From: Stropharia rugosoannulata
Taxonomy: Eukaryota > Basidiomycota > Agaricomycetes > Agaricales > Strophariaceae
Assembly: GCA_028532985.1 (NCBI GenBank)
Contig: JANCIK010000004.1
Span: forward strand, 930,001 to 994,000
DNA length: 64,000 nucleotides
Direction of reading: 5' to 3'
Positions within the stretch are counted from its first letter, which is position 1; the number at the start of each line of letters is the position of its first letter. The notes below the pieces were generated by a model. That model ran no database searches, was not told the origin of the DNA, and saw only the letters and a list, made by a program, of their open reading frames with translations. This document shows, in pieces, positions 35,754-47,424 of this stretch. Position numbers and translations under genes: made by a program.

Positions 35754-36282
35754 TCAGAGGATGACATTGAGAGGAGAGCAGTTGAAAGCAATGAGGGACG
35801 AGCCGTCTGAAGAACCTCCAGAAGGACCCTGCGCAACCATAAGTTAGGTCGGTTTAAGGACATAAATCGGTGACGCACGAAGTTGTTTCCACTGCAGCAC
35901 ATCGCCTGTTGCAGGCAGTTGTTGCCGCCTACGCCAAGGGCAGTAATGGGATTGCAGTTAATTCCAATGGCTGCCCCGACAGTAGCAACGATGCCGAGTA
36001 GACCAAGGAGTGAGCTGGCCGCTGGGTTGGAGTTCTACAAAGATATATATTATAAGTATTGTTTGCACAACGCCGAAAGCAAAGAGCGCATACAGCCAAG
36101 CTTGAATTGCAACATGCGAGACTGCCAGAGTTGCAGGACTCGGGGTCGTTCCTGGCTTTCAGCTATGAAATTAAAAATGAATGAGTACGCGATAAGACGA
36201 GCAGAGACACGGCGCAGACCACAGGGTTGGCGACAACGAAAAGAGGAAGAGTGAGGGCAACAATGGTTTTGAATGCGAGCAT
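35754..36282 (-). CDS. Class I hydrophobin
   Basis: Four exons (36282-36220, 36162-36094, 36034-35879, 35828-35754) encode 120 residues; no single frame exposes the gene. Residues 1-19 or so are a signal peptide ([18 protein letters not shown]). Eight cysteines follow in the hydrophobin order, C-X6-CC-X31-C-X12-C-X5-CC-X21-C. That includes CNSGSLACC, the hydrophobic [17 protein letters not shown] stretch, and MCCSGNNF. Long loops between Cys3-Cys4 and Cys7-Cys8 point to class I; the last loop is somewhat longer than common ranges. The protein is secreted and assembles amphipathic rodlet films on aerial hyphae and fruit-body surfaces. A TATAAA lies about 90 bp upstream. The first donor is an atypical GTCTGC. 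Confidence 0.9.
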
Positions 36283-37098
36283 CTTGAAGGTTGTAGATAG
36301 CTGTTGAAAACCGCAGAAGAGAATTAGACTGGAAGAACTGTCTGAAGGAGAAGGACTAAGCAGACGGCTCTTTATACCTATCCTGCTCGCAGTCCTGCCC
36401 AAACGCGACATCGATGTTTAGACTCATAATACCAACGGCCGATAAATTAAGAAGTCCCTAGGGGATGACCATTCGCCGTCGAACACTTCGTCCAGGCAGG
36501 TCCAGATAGGAATTTGAATAGACTTTCCAGAGCCGGCAACGGAAGGTTGTAAACTCTAATGACTGATCTTCTTCAGAGACGGGTATTATTGTCCTTAATC
36601 TTGACGAGTCCCTCCGCCCGGTACACAGATCAATGCCTGTTCGTGACGTGAAGGTGGGCCTATTTGCGTTCCAGGGGGTCGGGCCCAAAAATGATAGCTT
36701 TCCCCGGCTGACATCTGCACAAAACAGTACCAAATGGCAAAGAGATAGACGTGGTGGAAGCTGAGAAGGTGGCGCTGGTGATATCGACCGAGCAGTCCGG
36801 GGAAGCTGTTGTATGGAAGGGCGCTTGACTGGACGTGGCTGGCGGATGGTGCTCCACACAGCGGCCAGTCACGCCAAATTGGCGCAGGTGTTTCTGCCAC
36901 GGGATGTTGACGTTTGAGCACCTGCAGTCCTAAACGGGTAATCCACACCACAAACTAGGCGACCGATAGGCTCTCCTGTCTCGAATGTCACAATCAACTC
37001 CGTGGATTGGAAGCTTAACTGGCATGCAGATACAATGGCCCGTATAATAAGTTATATAATTACAACACCTTAAATCCCCCTTCTCACATCGCCACACG
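36283..37098. other. Hydrophobin upstream region and CTF18 3' flank
   Basis: It contains the hydrophobin promoter. Overlapping minus-strand frames at 36458-36951 look like coding shadows without ATG-led domain structure, and no gene is called. Confidence 0.5.
36371..36376 (-). promoter_or_regulatory. TATA box, hydrophobin gene
   Basis: TATAAA on the minus strand, 89 bp upstream of the hydrophobin start codon, consistent with a strongly expressed developmental gene. Confidence 0.5.
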
Positions 37099-40000
37099 TC
37101 ACACAAACGTGTTTACTTTGACGGGTTTCCGCACGGCGGCTGAATTTCCCTCTAAAAATTTGAAACTGACGCGGTACTTTCTTTCAACATTTTTCCGTTC
37201 CGCGGCCTTTGTCTTACTCGCTGACTCGACGGTAATTAGACGTCCAAAGAAATCTGTCGGAGGCTGCATAGCAGACGCTTAGGTTATTAATTTTTGCTCA
37301 AGTCGAGAGGAGTTTACCTTGTCGGCAATGTCCAAATAGTCAACTTTCGCTCGTTTATTCGGGTGGTCAGAGTCTTCGTCAATTCTACCATGGAAGCAAA
37401 TTGATAAGAAGGCATCACATAACATCTGAAATGGGACACTGCATACCTGGATTTGCTGAAGAAATCGTGCTTTCCTCGTTTTTCCTTTTCCACATAATCA
37501 GTCATCCGGGAGAGGAGTTTGGTGTCGATCTGAAGCAGGGAACGTAAGTATAGGGGTATTGTAATAAGCCAACAGCTACCCTTCACCTCTTCAGATACTA
37601 TCTGACGAACAGCATAACGGGAAACGGTGATGTCTGCCGCTCGTTTGCCATCGTACGTCACGAAGACATCGATGGGACTGTCAGATGTCAGCAAGCAATT
37701 CTTTTATGATAGGAGTGACTTACGGATCGAGGCGGTAGGAAAGAGTCCCATCCTCTGCCCGCTCTTGAACGAATCGCAGTTCTAGCGAAGACATTATATC
37801 AACCAGACGAGTCATGAGAGCCTTTTCTTGCTGTCGAACGACTTGGCTGTTGACCTATGCATACATTTAAGCTCTGGTGACTGCAGTTAATTAGGGATGG
37901 TACGAACAGGTCGAAGCGGTGGCGATATTATTCTGTTGATGTATGGAACAAACTCAGTCTGAAGAATTGGGAAGCTAAGTAGATGCCTGAAATCGCCACC
38001 ATGACGGATAGTGGCACTTCGCAGACAATTCCCTAGGCTCCTCAAAATTTCTTCATTACTCCTAGTCAAAATCATATGCTGATTTTGCTTAGTTCAACCT
38101 CGCAGCAAGGCTTTGAGAGAACTTACCTCCCAGTCTGATTGATTTCTTTCCACCTTCTCGCCACTCCTTTCTTGGAAAAGGGGATAAAACGGAACGAGAG
38201 TATATGGCAGATATTGAATGAGCGCGAATTCACCGTCAGTGTACATAGCTGAAGAGAACTGATCAAAGACAGTGAGCCAAGAAATCCCTTTCTCATGTCT
38301 GGAGAGGTTGGCATCATGGCGCCGTCTAAGAGTGTACTGCCCAAAACAGCCTATACGTAAATCAGCATCAGAACTATGCCGTTTTTACACACAAATGGCT
38401 CTTACCCGATGCAATAGCAGAATCTTTACCTGCCCCACCAACTTCATGACTTAATCTACCGACGTATCGTCCTTCTTCTTCCTCAGACAGGCCCATCTCG
38501 CGCACCCGCTTCTTTGGTAAAGGGTTGAATAAGTTGTTGAGGACGGAGTGAACGGTTGAATCTATCTCTTTCATCCCTACTGTCGCTTTGCGGATGACAT
38601 GCTCATTCACGTCTTCTCCTCGCGTTTTTACGAACTAATAAAAATGAGTGCGCTGCTAAACGTTCACGCGAGAACTTTCATACCTGCAGAGTATTTAGGC
38701 AGCCGCGCAGATCACCTCTTGCGGCACCGACTAGTGTGGTCAAGGCGCGTGCATCTGCTTTCATTCCTTCTAAAGTGCAGACTTCTTTCAGCATCTTCGT
38801 GAGGTGGACATCCGCAGGTCTATTGAACCTAATTTGATATACATGAGGCTTGAGCTTCGTTAATGAGGAGGCGTTGTGATCATTGCAGATGCAGATAATA
38901 GGCCTGAGAAGCGGGCGGGGCGAGTTGCCTTTGTTTTTAGATGAACGATCTACACGGTGAGAGTAAGCAAAAATGTCCTGAATCGAAATGAAAGTTAATC
39001 GAACCCTTTTTCTTGTGCTTAACGTGTATCAGCTGGACTAGTTTATGTATAAAAGTACTAGACTATTGCATGGTGAGTCTGTGTGTTGGGCTTAGTCGTA
39101 ATTCATCTTACATTATCCCCAGCACCAGTGGCTCCATCAATTTCATCTATGACTAGTAGCACTGGTTTTGTGCTTCCGATTGCTGAACCGGACTCCAAAG
39201 CCGGTCTTATTCGATCATCCACAATGGATCCTGACCGCGCGTCACTAGAAACAATTGAGTTGTGTTACGCTGTATTTCCGCCATTCATACCTTGCATTGA
39301 TTTCCATTACTTCGTATCCAGCCTGATGCGCAATTACATGGGCAAGAGTAGTCTTGCCAAGCCCCGGGGGACCTGATAGCAGAAGAATCTAGGAAACATT
39401 GAAAGTAATCAATACGACATATTATAAACTCGAATTGCACTCGAACCTTTTCTTTTGGACGTCGGAATTCATCTGTATTGATTTCTTCGCCATCCACAGC
39501 ACGCTTCTTTCCCTTGGACTTTCCAAACACACAGTAGTCCCATTCTTTCACCCATGTCATGGCATCTCTTGCAACTTTCTCGTTTCCTACAAGATCTGTG
39601 AAGGTCCGCGGCCGATATCTGTCAACCCAAAGCTCCTCTTCAGGCTTAAGTACCGCGGTCTTCGTAGTCTGCCGGTTGGCCTGGTTATCGCTGAAGTTAT
39701 GTTAGTAGAGCAGAGAAGACTAAAATGCTTATTGCGTGACTTACAGTTGAAGGATACGAGTCACTTTATTTGTTGAGAGCTGATCCATGAGTCTGTGAAT
39801 AGGGACATCGAGGAGGTTTCCCATCGAAGATGACGACGTGGAAGCCTTATGTTCAAATGAATAACTTGACCAAGGACGTGTGTATAGTACATACTTTAGG
39901 TATTGAGTGCAATACTTTAGGCTTCCTTCGTATGAATAGTGTCTTCCCGTCAAATGTAGTCGCCCGGACATTGGAACGTGGAATAGATATAGGTTCAGCG

Positions 40001-40520
40001 CGAGATGACTGTATTTGGGAAGTAGAAGATTCTGCATGGTCCCAGGTCGCACCCGTGGTGAAGGGCTGAGTGTCTATAGCAGTTCAATAAGGGTTGATGA
40101 GTAGAACAACTGGGCTAGCATACCTGAAGGTAAAGACGATGTTATTTCAGGAGATGAAAATAATCCTGCAGATGCGCAAATAGTTATGGAAGGAGAATGA
40201 TTCACGGTAGGTTTCTACATACCGTTGGTAGGAGCTGGTGCTGACAGTAGCCCGTTGCTAACGAAAGCAGAAGTGAAAGATGATGCAAGACTCGTACTTG
40301 CATCCGGGCCTGAGACTGATGTATCTTCCAGACGTGTCTCCAGTACGCGTTGTTCCTCTGTCAGTGGCGATTCTTCATTCGTGGTTAATGTATCCGCGTT
40401 CGACGAGAGCAGGCCGTTTGATACGAATTGGAATGATGCTGTAGGCGAAGTTACTGGCTCGTCCTTGGATTGCTCCAGTGAGGTTGAAGAAAGAAGTCCG
40501 TTGGAAACAAATAACGACAT
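37099..40520 (-). CDS. CTF18: CTF18, large subunit of the alternative PCNA clamp loader
   Basis: A large multi-exon gene from the ATG at 40518-40520 to a TGA at 37099. The AAA+ module is unmistakable: [20 protein letters not shown] precedes [19 protein letters not shown] (Walker A). Then come [16 protein letters not shown] and [18 protein letters not shown] (Walker B). The WDYCVFG lead-in and [15 protein letters not shown] distinguish CTF18 from RFC1, Elg1 and Rad24. The C-terminal exons end [20 protein letters not shown], like the CTF18 tail that binds Ctf8-Dcc1. The complex loads PCNA during replication and supports sister-chromatid cohesion in the nucleus. The first 93 residues contain FVSNGLLS three times, which I do not know from CTF18 elsewhere. 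It shares a 385-bp divergent promoter with the URI-like gene. Some small internal exons were not delimited individually. Confidence 0.9.
40242..40511 (-). repeat. Three copies of [14 protein letters not shown] unit in CTF18 N-terminus
   Basis: The same octapeptide is encoded at 40488-40511, 40404-40427 and 40242-40265. The three DNA copies differ mainly at third codon positions, plus one TCN/AGY serine switch. The amino-acid unit is therefore the conserved level, not a recent DNA duplication. Confidence 0.85.
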
Positions 40521-40905
40521 TGGAAACTTTCGCCGGCAGAGACGCGACCTTAGTTGTAGGCTAGAATAACGAACCCTCGGGAGGTTCAACTGCGCGTCAA
40601 GACAGGTTGGCTATTATCTTGAGTCTAGGGCTTCAGAGCGTAGTAAAAGCAAAGTAAAAGTAAGCAGTTACACTTGAGTTGCGACTACACAGTTACTTAC
40701 TCCAGGGTTACTAAATGACTCTGCAAGGAGACTACGTGACAACAACAGTCGCGGTTGTCACGTCCACGCGTTTGTGTGACCCGGCAGAGATACCAAGCAC
40801 AACCAAAGCGTGGTACTAATTTGACATTCTCGGCATCAATTCTGCCTTGACCTTGCTGAGCTGCTGTTCAACCGTTACTTGCATATCTTGCTCTCCTCTC
40901 TCATA
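40521..40905. promoter_or_regulatory. Bidirectional promoter CTF18 / DUF3835 gene
   Basis: 385 bp between two divergent start codons. No canonical TATA box is evident; the region must contain both promoters. A weak repeated GTCACGT/GTGAC-type pattern occurs at about 40734-40781. Confidence 0.45.
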
Positions 40906-43133
40906 ATGGTTCAATCGCAAGGAACTGTGACGAACCTCAATGAAGGGGGCCAGGAATGTTGGTTTATCTATTTCTCAATTGGTGTGATATTCGCTTACGG
41001 ATTTGATTCTATGTTCTAGCTATGCGTGCCCTTATTCAAGCGCTTGTTCCTGAGGCATCGTTAAACTCAGAAGGGAGGTTTAGCGGCGATGTTGTGGAGA
41101 AGCTATCAGAAAGGTTTTCTCAACTTGTCGGACCTCAAGGTATTGAAAGCAGCACTGAGATCCGTAATGAAAGGGGTGAGGTACGCTTCAACTTGTAATC
41201 TCATTACTATATTACTCAAACGAATTTACAGCTAGTCAACGAAGAAGGGCTACTAATAATTGACATAAACGAGCCTGTTTCCCTCACCAATAAACTGCAA
41301 AGTCCCGGCTCAATACCACCATTAGCGACTGTAGAGCCTTTACTTCCATTGGCTACTCTACCATCTCCAGTTCGGGATCGCCTTCGTGAACGACGTAATC
41401 TCATTTTAGATGCACTTGAGAAAGAGGAGGAAGAAGATCAATTACAGGAGGCTCAAAGAGAGGACGAAGAAATTCAGCAACGCGCCGAAGAAGCAAAAAA
41501 AGCAAAAGAAAGAAGGGAAAAGGCCCAGGAACTCCAAAGGAAAATGGGACGTGCACTGTTACAGAACATTGAAATGGACAGGAAAAGGGAAGAGCAAGAA
41601 AAGGAGGCACAACGCATTCAAGACGAAGAAGCGGACAAGCGCCGATCACCCTCCATAAAGAAGAAAACAGTCGCTTTCGCAGATCAGGCAGAGATAGCAG
41701 GAAAGGAGCCCAAGGACTCATCTTTATCTGATGATTGGGGTGATGTCACTCCTGCTAGGCTCCGCAGCACCAAACGCCCGACATTGCTGTCCCAGGCATT
41801 ACTCGACAAGCATCCAATGAAGATGTCTGTAGTCGAACGCATACCCGGAGGTCAACCGACCATGCTTAAGCAGCCTGATAGATCGACCCACCAATCTGCT
41901 GACTCTGACGATGAATCAGACCAAGAAAACTGTATAGACAACGACGATACGGATACCGATCTTGAACCTAGTCTGGACGAAGATGCTGTTGACCTTGATT
42001 ATGCACAGCATCAACGCGAAATTGCTCTACAATACTACCAAAAAAGAAACACAATTGGTCAGGTGGCTGCTGCTGCGATGATGAATCATTCACATGATGC
42101 AAACGACATCCCAGTAAGTTAATTTGTTTCCATAACTTCTTGCTAGTTGAAGAGAATACTAACACTATCATCTTGCCCTGCTCAGGTCCATAACACCGAT
42201 ACCGATATTATATCAGAGACAGACAAACCAGGTATTTCGAAGTTCAAAGCTACCAGGATTGCCTCTGCTTATGGAGCCTCGATAACTACGAGTGTGGACA
42301 CGTCTGCGACTTCCTTGGCTGAATCAGTACTCCCTGCGTCCTCCGCACGGACAATACAGCGTGCCATCAGAACGGGGAAGCTTGATGGCAGCGGGAACTT
42401 AGTTGGTGGCGACGATGATAGCGCTAGCGAAAAGGAGGATCAAGGCCTCCAAGAAGTGCTCGAGCTTTTACGCAAAGGCGAAGTTTATAACTTAGGCCCC
42501 GATGGGAATTATGTCCACGCCGTCCGTCCCAACACCGGTTCTAGCCTTGGGCGGGACGGAACGGCATCAACTTCGTCTGCGCACGCGACTGTGTCTCCTA
42601 AGGCGCCAGCTGTGCCCCCTCCTAATGCGCGTCCCAAGACGTCAAAATTCAAAGCTTCTCTTGCCGCAGCAGGGAGGCCCTCGCCGTCCACGTCTTCCGT
42701 CAGTCCAACACCGTCAACTCCTAACATTATTTCTCCTTCAGTCACTCCCGTCTCCAACGCCGGGCGATCCTCGCCAAAAAGAGCAACCCCACCTCCAGTC
42801 TCCTCCTTCGTTCCAGAAAGGCAGGGTCCGTCTGTCAAATCCCCATTACCCTCTGCTCAGGCTGTGCCGGCGTTTTCAGTGATTGTTGATTCACCATCGT
42901 TCCCGAGGCCTCAAGGTCAACCTTTTGTCCAAACTACGAACGCACAGCAACCAATGGTGATTTCTTCTCCTTCCTTCCCTCCACCTACGGGCTCAAGGAG
43001 GCTAACTCGACCACCGCAAGTCCTAGCTATGCATGTGACGGAGTCTAGGTCAGGCACGTCCCATGCCACTAACGAAGAGTCCGTGGAGCCTACGGCAAAG
43101 AAGCCTTCGAGGTTTAAAGCCGAGAGGATGTAA
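40906..43133 (+). CDS. DUF3835-containing, URI/Bud27-like protein
   Basis: Four exons: a short first exon from the ATG at 40906, then exons split at about 41180/41232 and 42114/42186. It ends at TAA 43131-43133 and gives roughly 650 residues. The N-terminal part (MRALIQALVPEASLNSEG onward) is helical. NEEGLLIIDINEPVS is followed by a strong Glu/Arg/Lys coiled coil (residues about 125-200), an acidic segment, and a Ser/Pro-rich C-terminal half. Three SKFKA/SRFKA motifs (SKFKATRIASAYGA, SKFKASLAAAG, SRFKAERM at the C-terminus) are the hallmark of DUF3835 proteins such as fungal Bud27/URI. These are unconventional prefoldins linked to RNA polymerase assembly and TOR signalling. A classical prefoldin domain is not obvious, so the functional transfer is moderate. 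Confidence 0.65.
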
Positions 43134-43592
43134 AGCATGCATATAATTGAGCTTTCTATATGCCTATACCGTATTTTTATTAAATCATCGCTGTAAATCT
43201 GTATGTATACATTATTTATGGTATTTATGGTGGAGTGTTAGTAACAGTAACCTCTCCACATTAACTCAAAATCATGAGTGGTATGTATGCACCATCAAAA
43301 TAACTTATTCCTGATACATGGCATATCGCATTGCTAAGATACATATTGTATGAGTTGGTACTAATCCGCGCAGTTGTAGAGTTGTAGGTGAAAAAAAATA
43401 ATGTGAGAATGTACTGGTGTAACAAACATCAAAGGCAATAAAATGTGTAAGCTAAAACAACCAAAAGTGTAGTACAGAATGACAATAGATACGAAAGTAG
43501 TGAAAAAGGTGATGGGCAAGTATGGCATGGAAAATAAATACAGATATGCAAATCAAGTCATAGACTCAGGGTCGTGCCATGCACTTGGCGTA
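43134..43592. other. Tail-to-tail spacer
   Basis: About 460 AT-rich bases between the convergent DUF3835 and kinase genes. A short TATTTATGG direct repeat occurs at about 43213-43231. Nothing else is seen. Confidence 0.5.
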
Positions 43593-46500
43593 TCAATATC
43601 TAGAAGCCAAGTCCTCTAAAGTTTCGACGACTTGGGTCATAGTGGGGCGATCTTGATGCTCCTGAGCCCACATGCGCTCAATAAGATCAACAATTTCCGC
43701 ACACCACTGTTTTCGTAGTCCAGCAATGGATGGGCTACAGAAAAAATATAAGCATCAAGTTTGTCAACGATTTACACCGAACAGGCATACCGCTGTCGCT
43801 TCGAGCCAACAATCTCGTAAATGGCATGCTCATTCATTCCCTGTACATGAATTAATCTTGCTAATTCATAAGTATTAAAATAATGCTTTACGTACCTCCC
43901 ATGGGAATTTCTTTGTCGATGCATGCCATTGAAGCATCTCCCAAAACACCATAGCGCATGAGAAGACATCCACTTTATGGTTATACTTCGGGTGCGCATG
44001 CCATAGTTCAGGTGCCTGCCAATTGACAGTGCCAACCAGACTCCGAACCATTGACCTCGTAGACTGTTTCACCTTGGCCAGGCCAAAGTCTGCGATTTTC
44101 GCCACCCCTCTAGCGGTGATGAGAATATTCGACGATTTACAGTCGCGATGAATGATGGAAGGCTTCCGTGTATGAAGATATTCAAGTCCACGAGCTATGT
44201 CTAACATCATAGTAAGCTAAACGCTGCTTGTCAGTGCTTGTCAATTCGATGTATTGTGGACTATCACCCACGACTTTGTGTAGGGAGGGAGCATGGGTGT
44301 TCCGAATGTAATCAAAAAGATCTCCATTGGAGCACAGTTCGCTAACAATCATGACTGGAGTCTCTTTGGTATTTTCAGGGATACTGACACCAAGCTAACA
44401 TATAGTTATTATTAACAAGGCGCATAAATTTAATCAAGTCGACTTACGAATCGGACAATATTCGGATGGTTGAAAGCTCCCAGTAACTTGAGCTCTTTGA
44501 TATCCACTTGTACATAAATATGTCAGTAGACGAACCATTCAGTGGTAAAACATGACTCACTTGCGCTCAGCTGGCCTCGGAATTCCGAAATAGCAATCTT
44601 CCTTCCCTTGAATTTACCTATAAACACGTCTTTGAAACCGCCGCTGCCAATTTTCTCAAGCTTAGTTAGTTTCTCTGGGGGAATCTCGCGATCTTCCAGG
44701 CCCAAGCTTTCTAAGTCCAGCTCGAGTTCCTCATTCTCCTTCTCCTTGCAAGTGCCATTGGCAGGGATAGGGGTGCGAGGCTCGTCTGTAAGTTTGCGAT
44801 TTGAGCGCATGAGAACAGCAGTCCCTGTGCTTGTAGCAACAGAGTCGCTCCTCTTCTTCTTTTTCTTGCCAGAAGAAGGTCGAACGGTCCCTGCAGAGGA
44901 AGGTGATGAAAAATCGTTGGCTTGTCGGTCTCGCCATTGGAGTAGAGCTTCAGCTAGTTGGGGTTTGGTCCCAGATGGATCTATTTCCCTTGTTTCACAG
45001 AGCCGGACAAGATCATCCCTCTTCATGCGAACAAGCGTTTTGGCCGTAGCCACCGTCAGGTCGACTGCAGCCAAGTCAGTCTATCGGTCACACGTAACCA
45101 CGAAATAACTTGCCGTCATCTTCCATAGCCTCATCCTCATCCGTATCACCTTCAGCATCGATATCTATGCTCTGAGCATCATCCGTTTCCTCGTCTTCTT
45201 CTTCTTCCCCCTCTCCCTCGACTTCCTCCTCAGCTTCTTCCTCCTCTCTCTCCTCCTCGTCCGCCTCCACTTCCTCATCATCATCTTTCACGGACTCCTC
45301 GTCGACATCCATCTCAGCATTCTCCTCGCCGACAATCTTACCGTTCCGCAGTTTTCGTGGCTCAACTGCGATAGTAATCTCATCGTCCTCCTCGTGTTCG
45401 ACCGCTTCTGTATCCTCATCCTCATCCTCCTCCTCTATTTCTTCCGCCTCCTCTGCATCGTCCTCTATGTTCTCGTCATTTGGAATATCCTCCTCCTCCT
45501 CTTCGTCATCACCCTCATTCTCCTCGTCTAGTGTCGGCGTGGCTTTCTTGCGCGATCGCCTCGGCCTTAGGCGATTGCGTAGTGGAGTGCGGCGTCCACG
45601 ATATTCCGGTGGCGGTGTAATCGATGCGGAAGACACGAGCTCGTCAACTTCCTCTTCATCTTGGGTATCACCACCAGTATCAGCTTGATTTTGCACGTCC
45701 TCTTCTTCCTCCTGCCCTTCGTCCTCTCCAAGTTCATCAAGTTCATCATGTCCTCTTTCGACACCATCCGCTTCCAGTTCTTTCAAATTTCCGACACTGC
45801 CTTTTGCTCTCCGCATGGGAGTTACTCGCAATTTCCTCCCAGTAGCGCCCTGGAACAGCTCAGTGACCTGGACATTACCTTCGGAACTTTTGGGCTTTCG
45901 ACGTGGTTTTTTGGGGGCAACTGGAGTCGCGTCTCTGTCACCGAGGTCCTTGCCTTTTGTTTGTTCGACCTCCCGGTCTTTACTGCGAAGTCTCCGGGGA
46001 CTAGGTGCCCCCTTTGTCTCAGGCTCAGATTCTTCCAATTCCGTCAGGTCACTCTCAAAGCCAAAAACCTTCTGGTGCTCTTTGTCCTTTGAGGACACTT
46101 TGACAACAGGTGTTTGGATGTGAACTTCGACGGTATCGCTGAATTCCACTTGCTTTGCCTTGCCTTTGCCTTTACTACTGGTCGAGCTAGAGACCGGCGC
46201 ACCAGACGCAGTAGTAGCCATCGATACGTTCCTTGATCGAAGACGAGTAATCGGTGGAGACGGAAGACCTGTCGCAGTAGTTGCACTCGTTGGAGATGTC
46301 CGCGTAGATGGTTTGCGCCTAGAAAGAATGAGATTGCATATGGAGTTGATACCATTGCTGACTAACCTAATCGAACTTCCTGCAACGCGTTCCGAGTCGG
46401 TGCTGGCAGAGGGCTTTCGCTTGGAGTTCATCATCTTTGGCGCTTCGCCTAATCCCAAGATGTTTCCCATGGAAAGACTGCGACTTTTTACTGGGCGGAT

Positions 46501-47424
46501 TGGCGACTTGGATATGTCATGCAATGTTACACGCCGCCTTAGCTGATGAACATTAATGGCCGTATGTGACTCGCTTGCGTCTGTCTCTTCATCACCAGCG
46601 AAATGACTGTCGTCACTCGATTCGTCTGAAGTACCTGTCTCGGACGGGCGTCCGAGCGGGGACGAGGGTGGAATTGAGGCAGAGTCTTCCCGATTATTAA
46701 CTATAGCAGCTATAATCTCTGATTTCGTCAAGTGGTCATCATCTTGAGGAAGACCGGCACGGTTATACAACTTTATGAGTTGCGCTTTGAGAAGCTTCCT
46801 TAATACCTCTGGTGGGGCCGAGTTGATCAAGTAGTCCTCGGCTGTAAACAGATAAGATTCTATTTGCGGCTTAGGAAAAGATCCGAACATACATGAATCG
46901 TCGTTTTCCTCCTCTTCCTCCTCCGAGCCATCCTCGTCCTCTGAAAGGTTAGAAACCATCTCCGCGCAAGAATTTCCATCTACATCCATACCACTGCCTT
47001 CAGACTCACCCTCATCGCTCGTCGTATGGTGGTAGAGGGACAAGGCTGTCGTACTGGCCGTCCTCTGGCGCTTCTGCCTCCCTGAGCCGCGAGTCGACCT
47101 GCCATGCGAATGCGTATTCTCATTGCTGCTCACAACGCGCTTCCGCTTTGATCCAACAATCACATGACCTGGTTCACGCATCAGCAGGCTGTGAGCGTCC
47201 TTCTCGGCGAGGTGTGTACGAGAGGGCAGGCGACGAAGGTTGGGGTGGAGTGGAACCAGGACAGGTCGAGACGACTTGGGAAGAGGCGAAGAAACGAATT
47301 CGACGGGCGGGTCGGCTGCGGGTCGGGGGATATGACGTCTGAGAGTATTCCTGCGAGTCGTAGAAGGAGAGCTGACAGATGACGGGGGTGTTCTATGTTG
47401 CGGTGAGCGTCTTGCGTGAGCCAT
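43593..47424 (-). CDS. Large nuclear-type protein with SAP-like motif and TKL-type kinase domain
   Basis: From the ATG at 47422-47424, exon 1 encodes about 770 residues. It contains an NLS-like GSKRKR, a helical LRKLLKAQLIKLYNRAGL segment resembling a SAP motif, long Ser/Thr-rich parts and a glutamate-rich tract (45120-45530). A GC-AG intron (45113-45065) leads into a second SAP-like segment (KRDDLVRLCETREIDPSGTK) and a kinase domain. The kinase motifs are IGSGGFKDVFIGKFKGRK, HRDCKSSNILI, ADFGLAKV, and GTVNWQAPELW. The beta3 lysine position reads AISEF, so Lys is replaced by Ser. The kinase is closest to TKL/MLK-like proteins; the substrate is unknown. A similar single-gene arrangement is recalled from other agaricomycetes. 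If the GC-AG splice were not used, two genes would result. Confidence 0.78.

Noticed and set aside
36458..36951. Overlapping minus-strand frames between hydrophobin and CTF18
   Set aside because: Several frames overlap with similar length and none carries a signal peptide, cysteine pattern or domain.
41401..42838. Antisense frames within the DUF3835 gene
   Set aside because: They are mirror frames of the strongly coding plus strand (coiled coil and Ser/Pro-rich parts).
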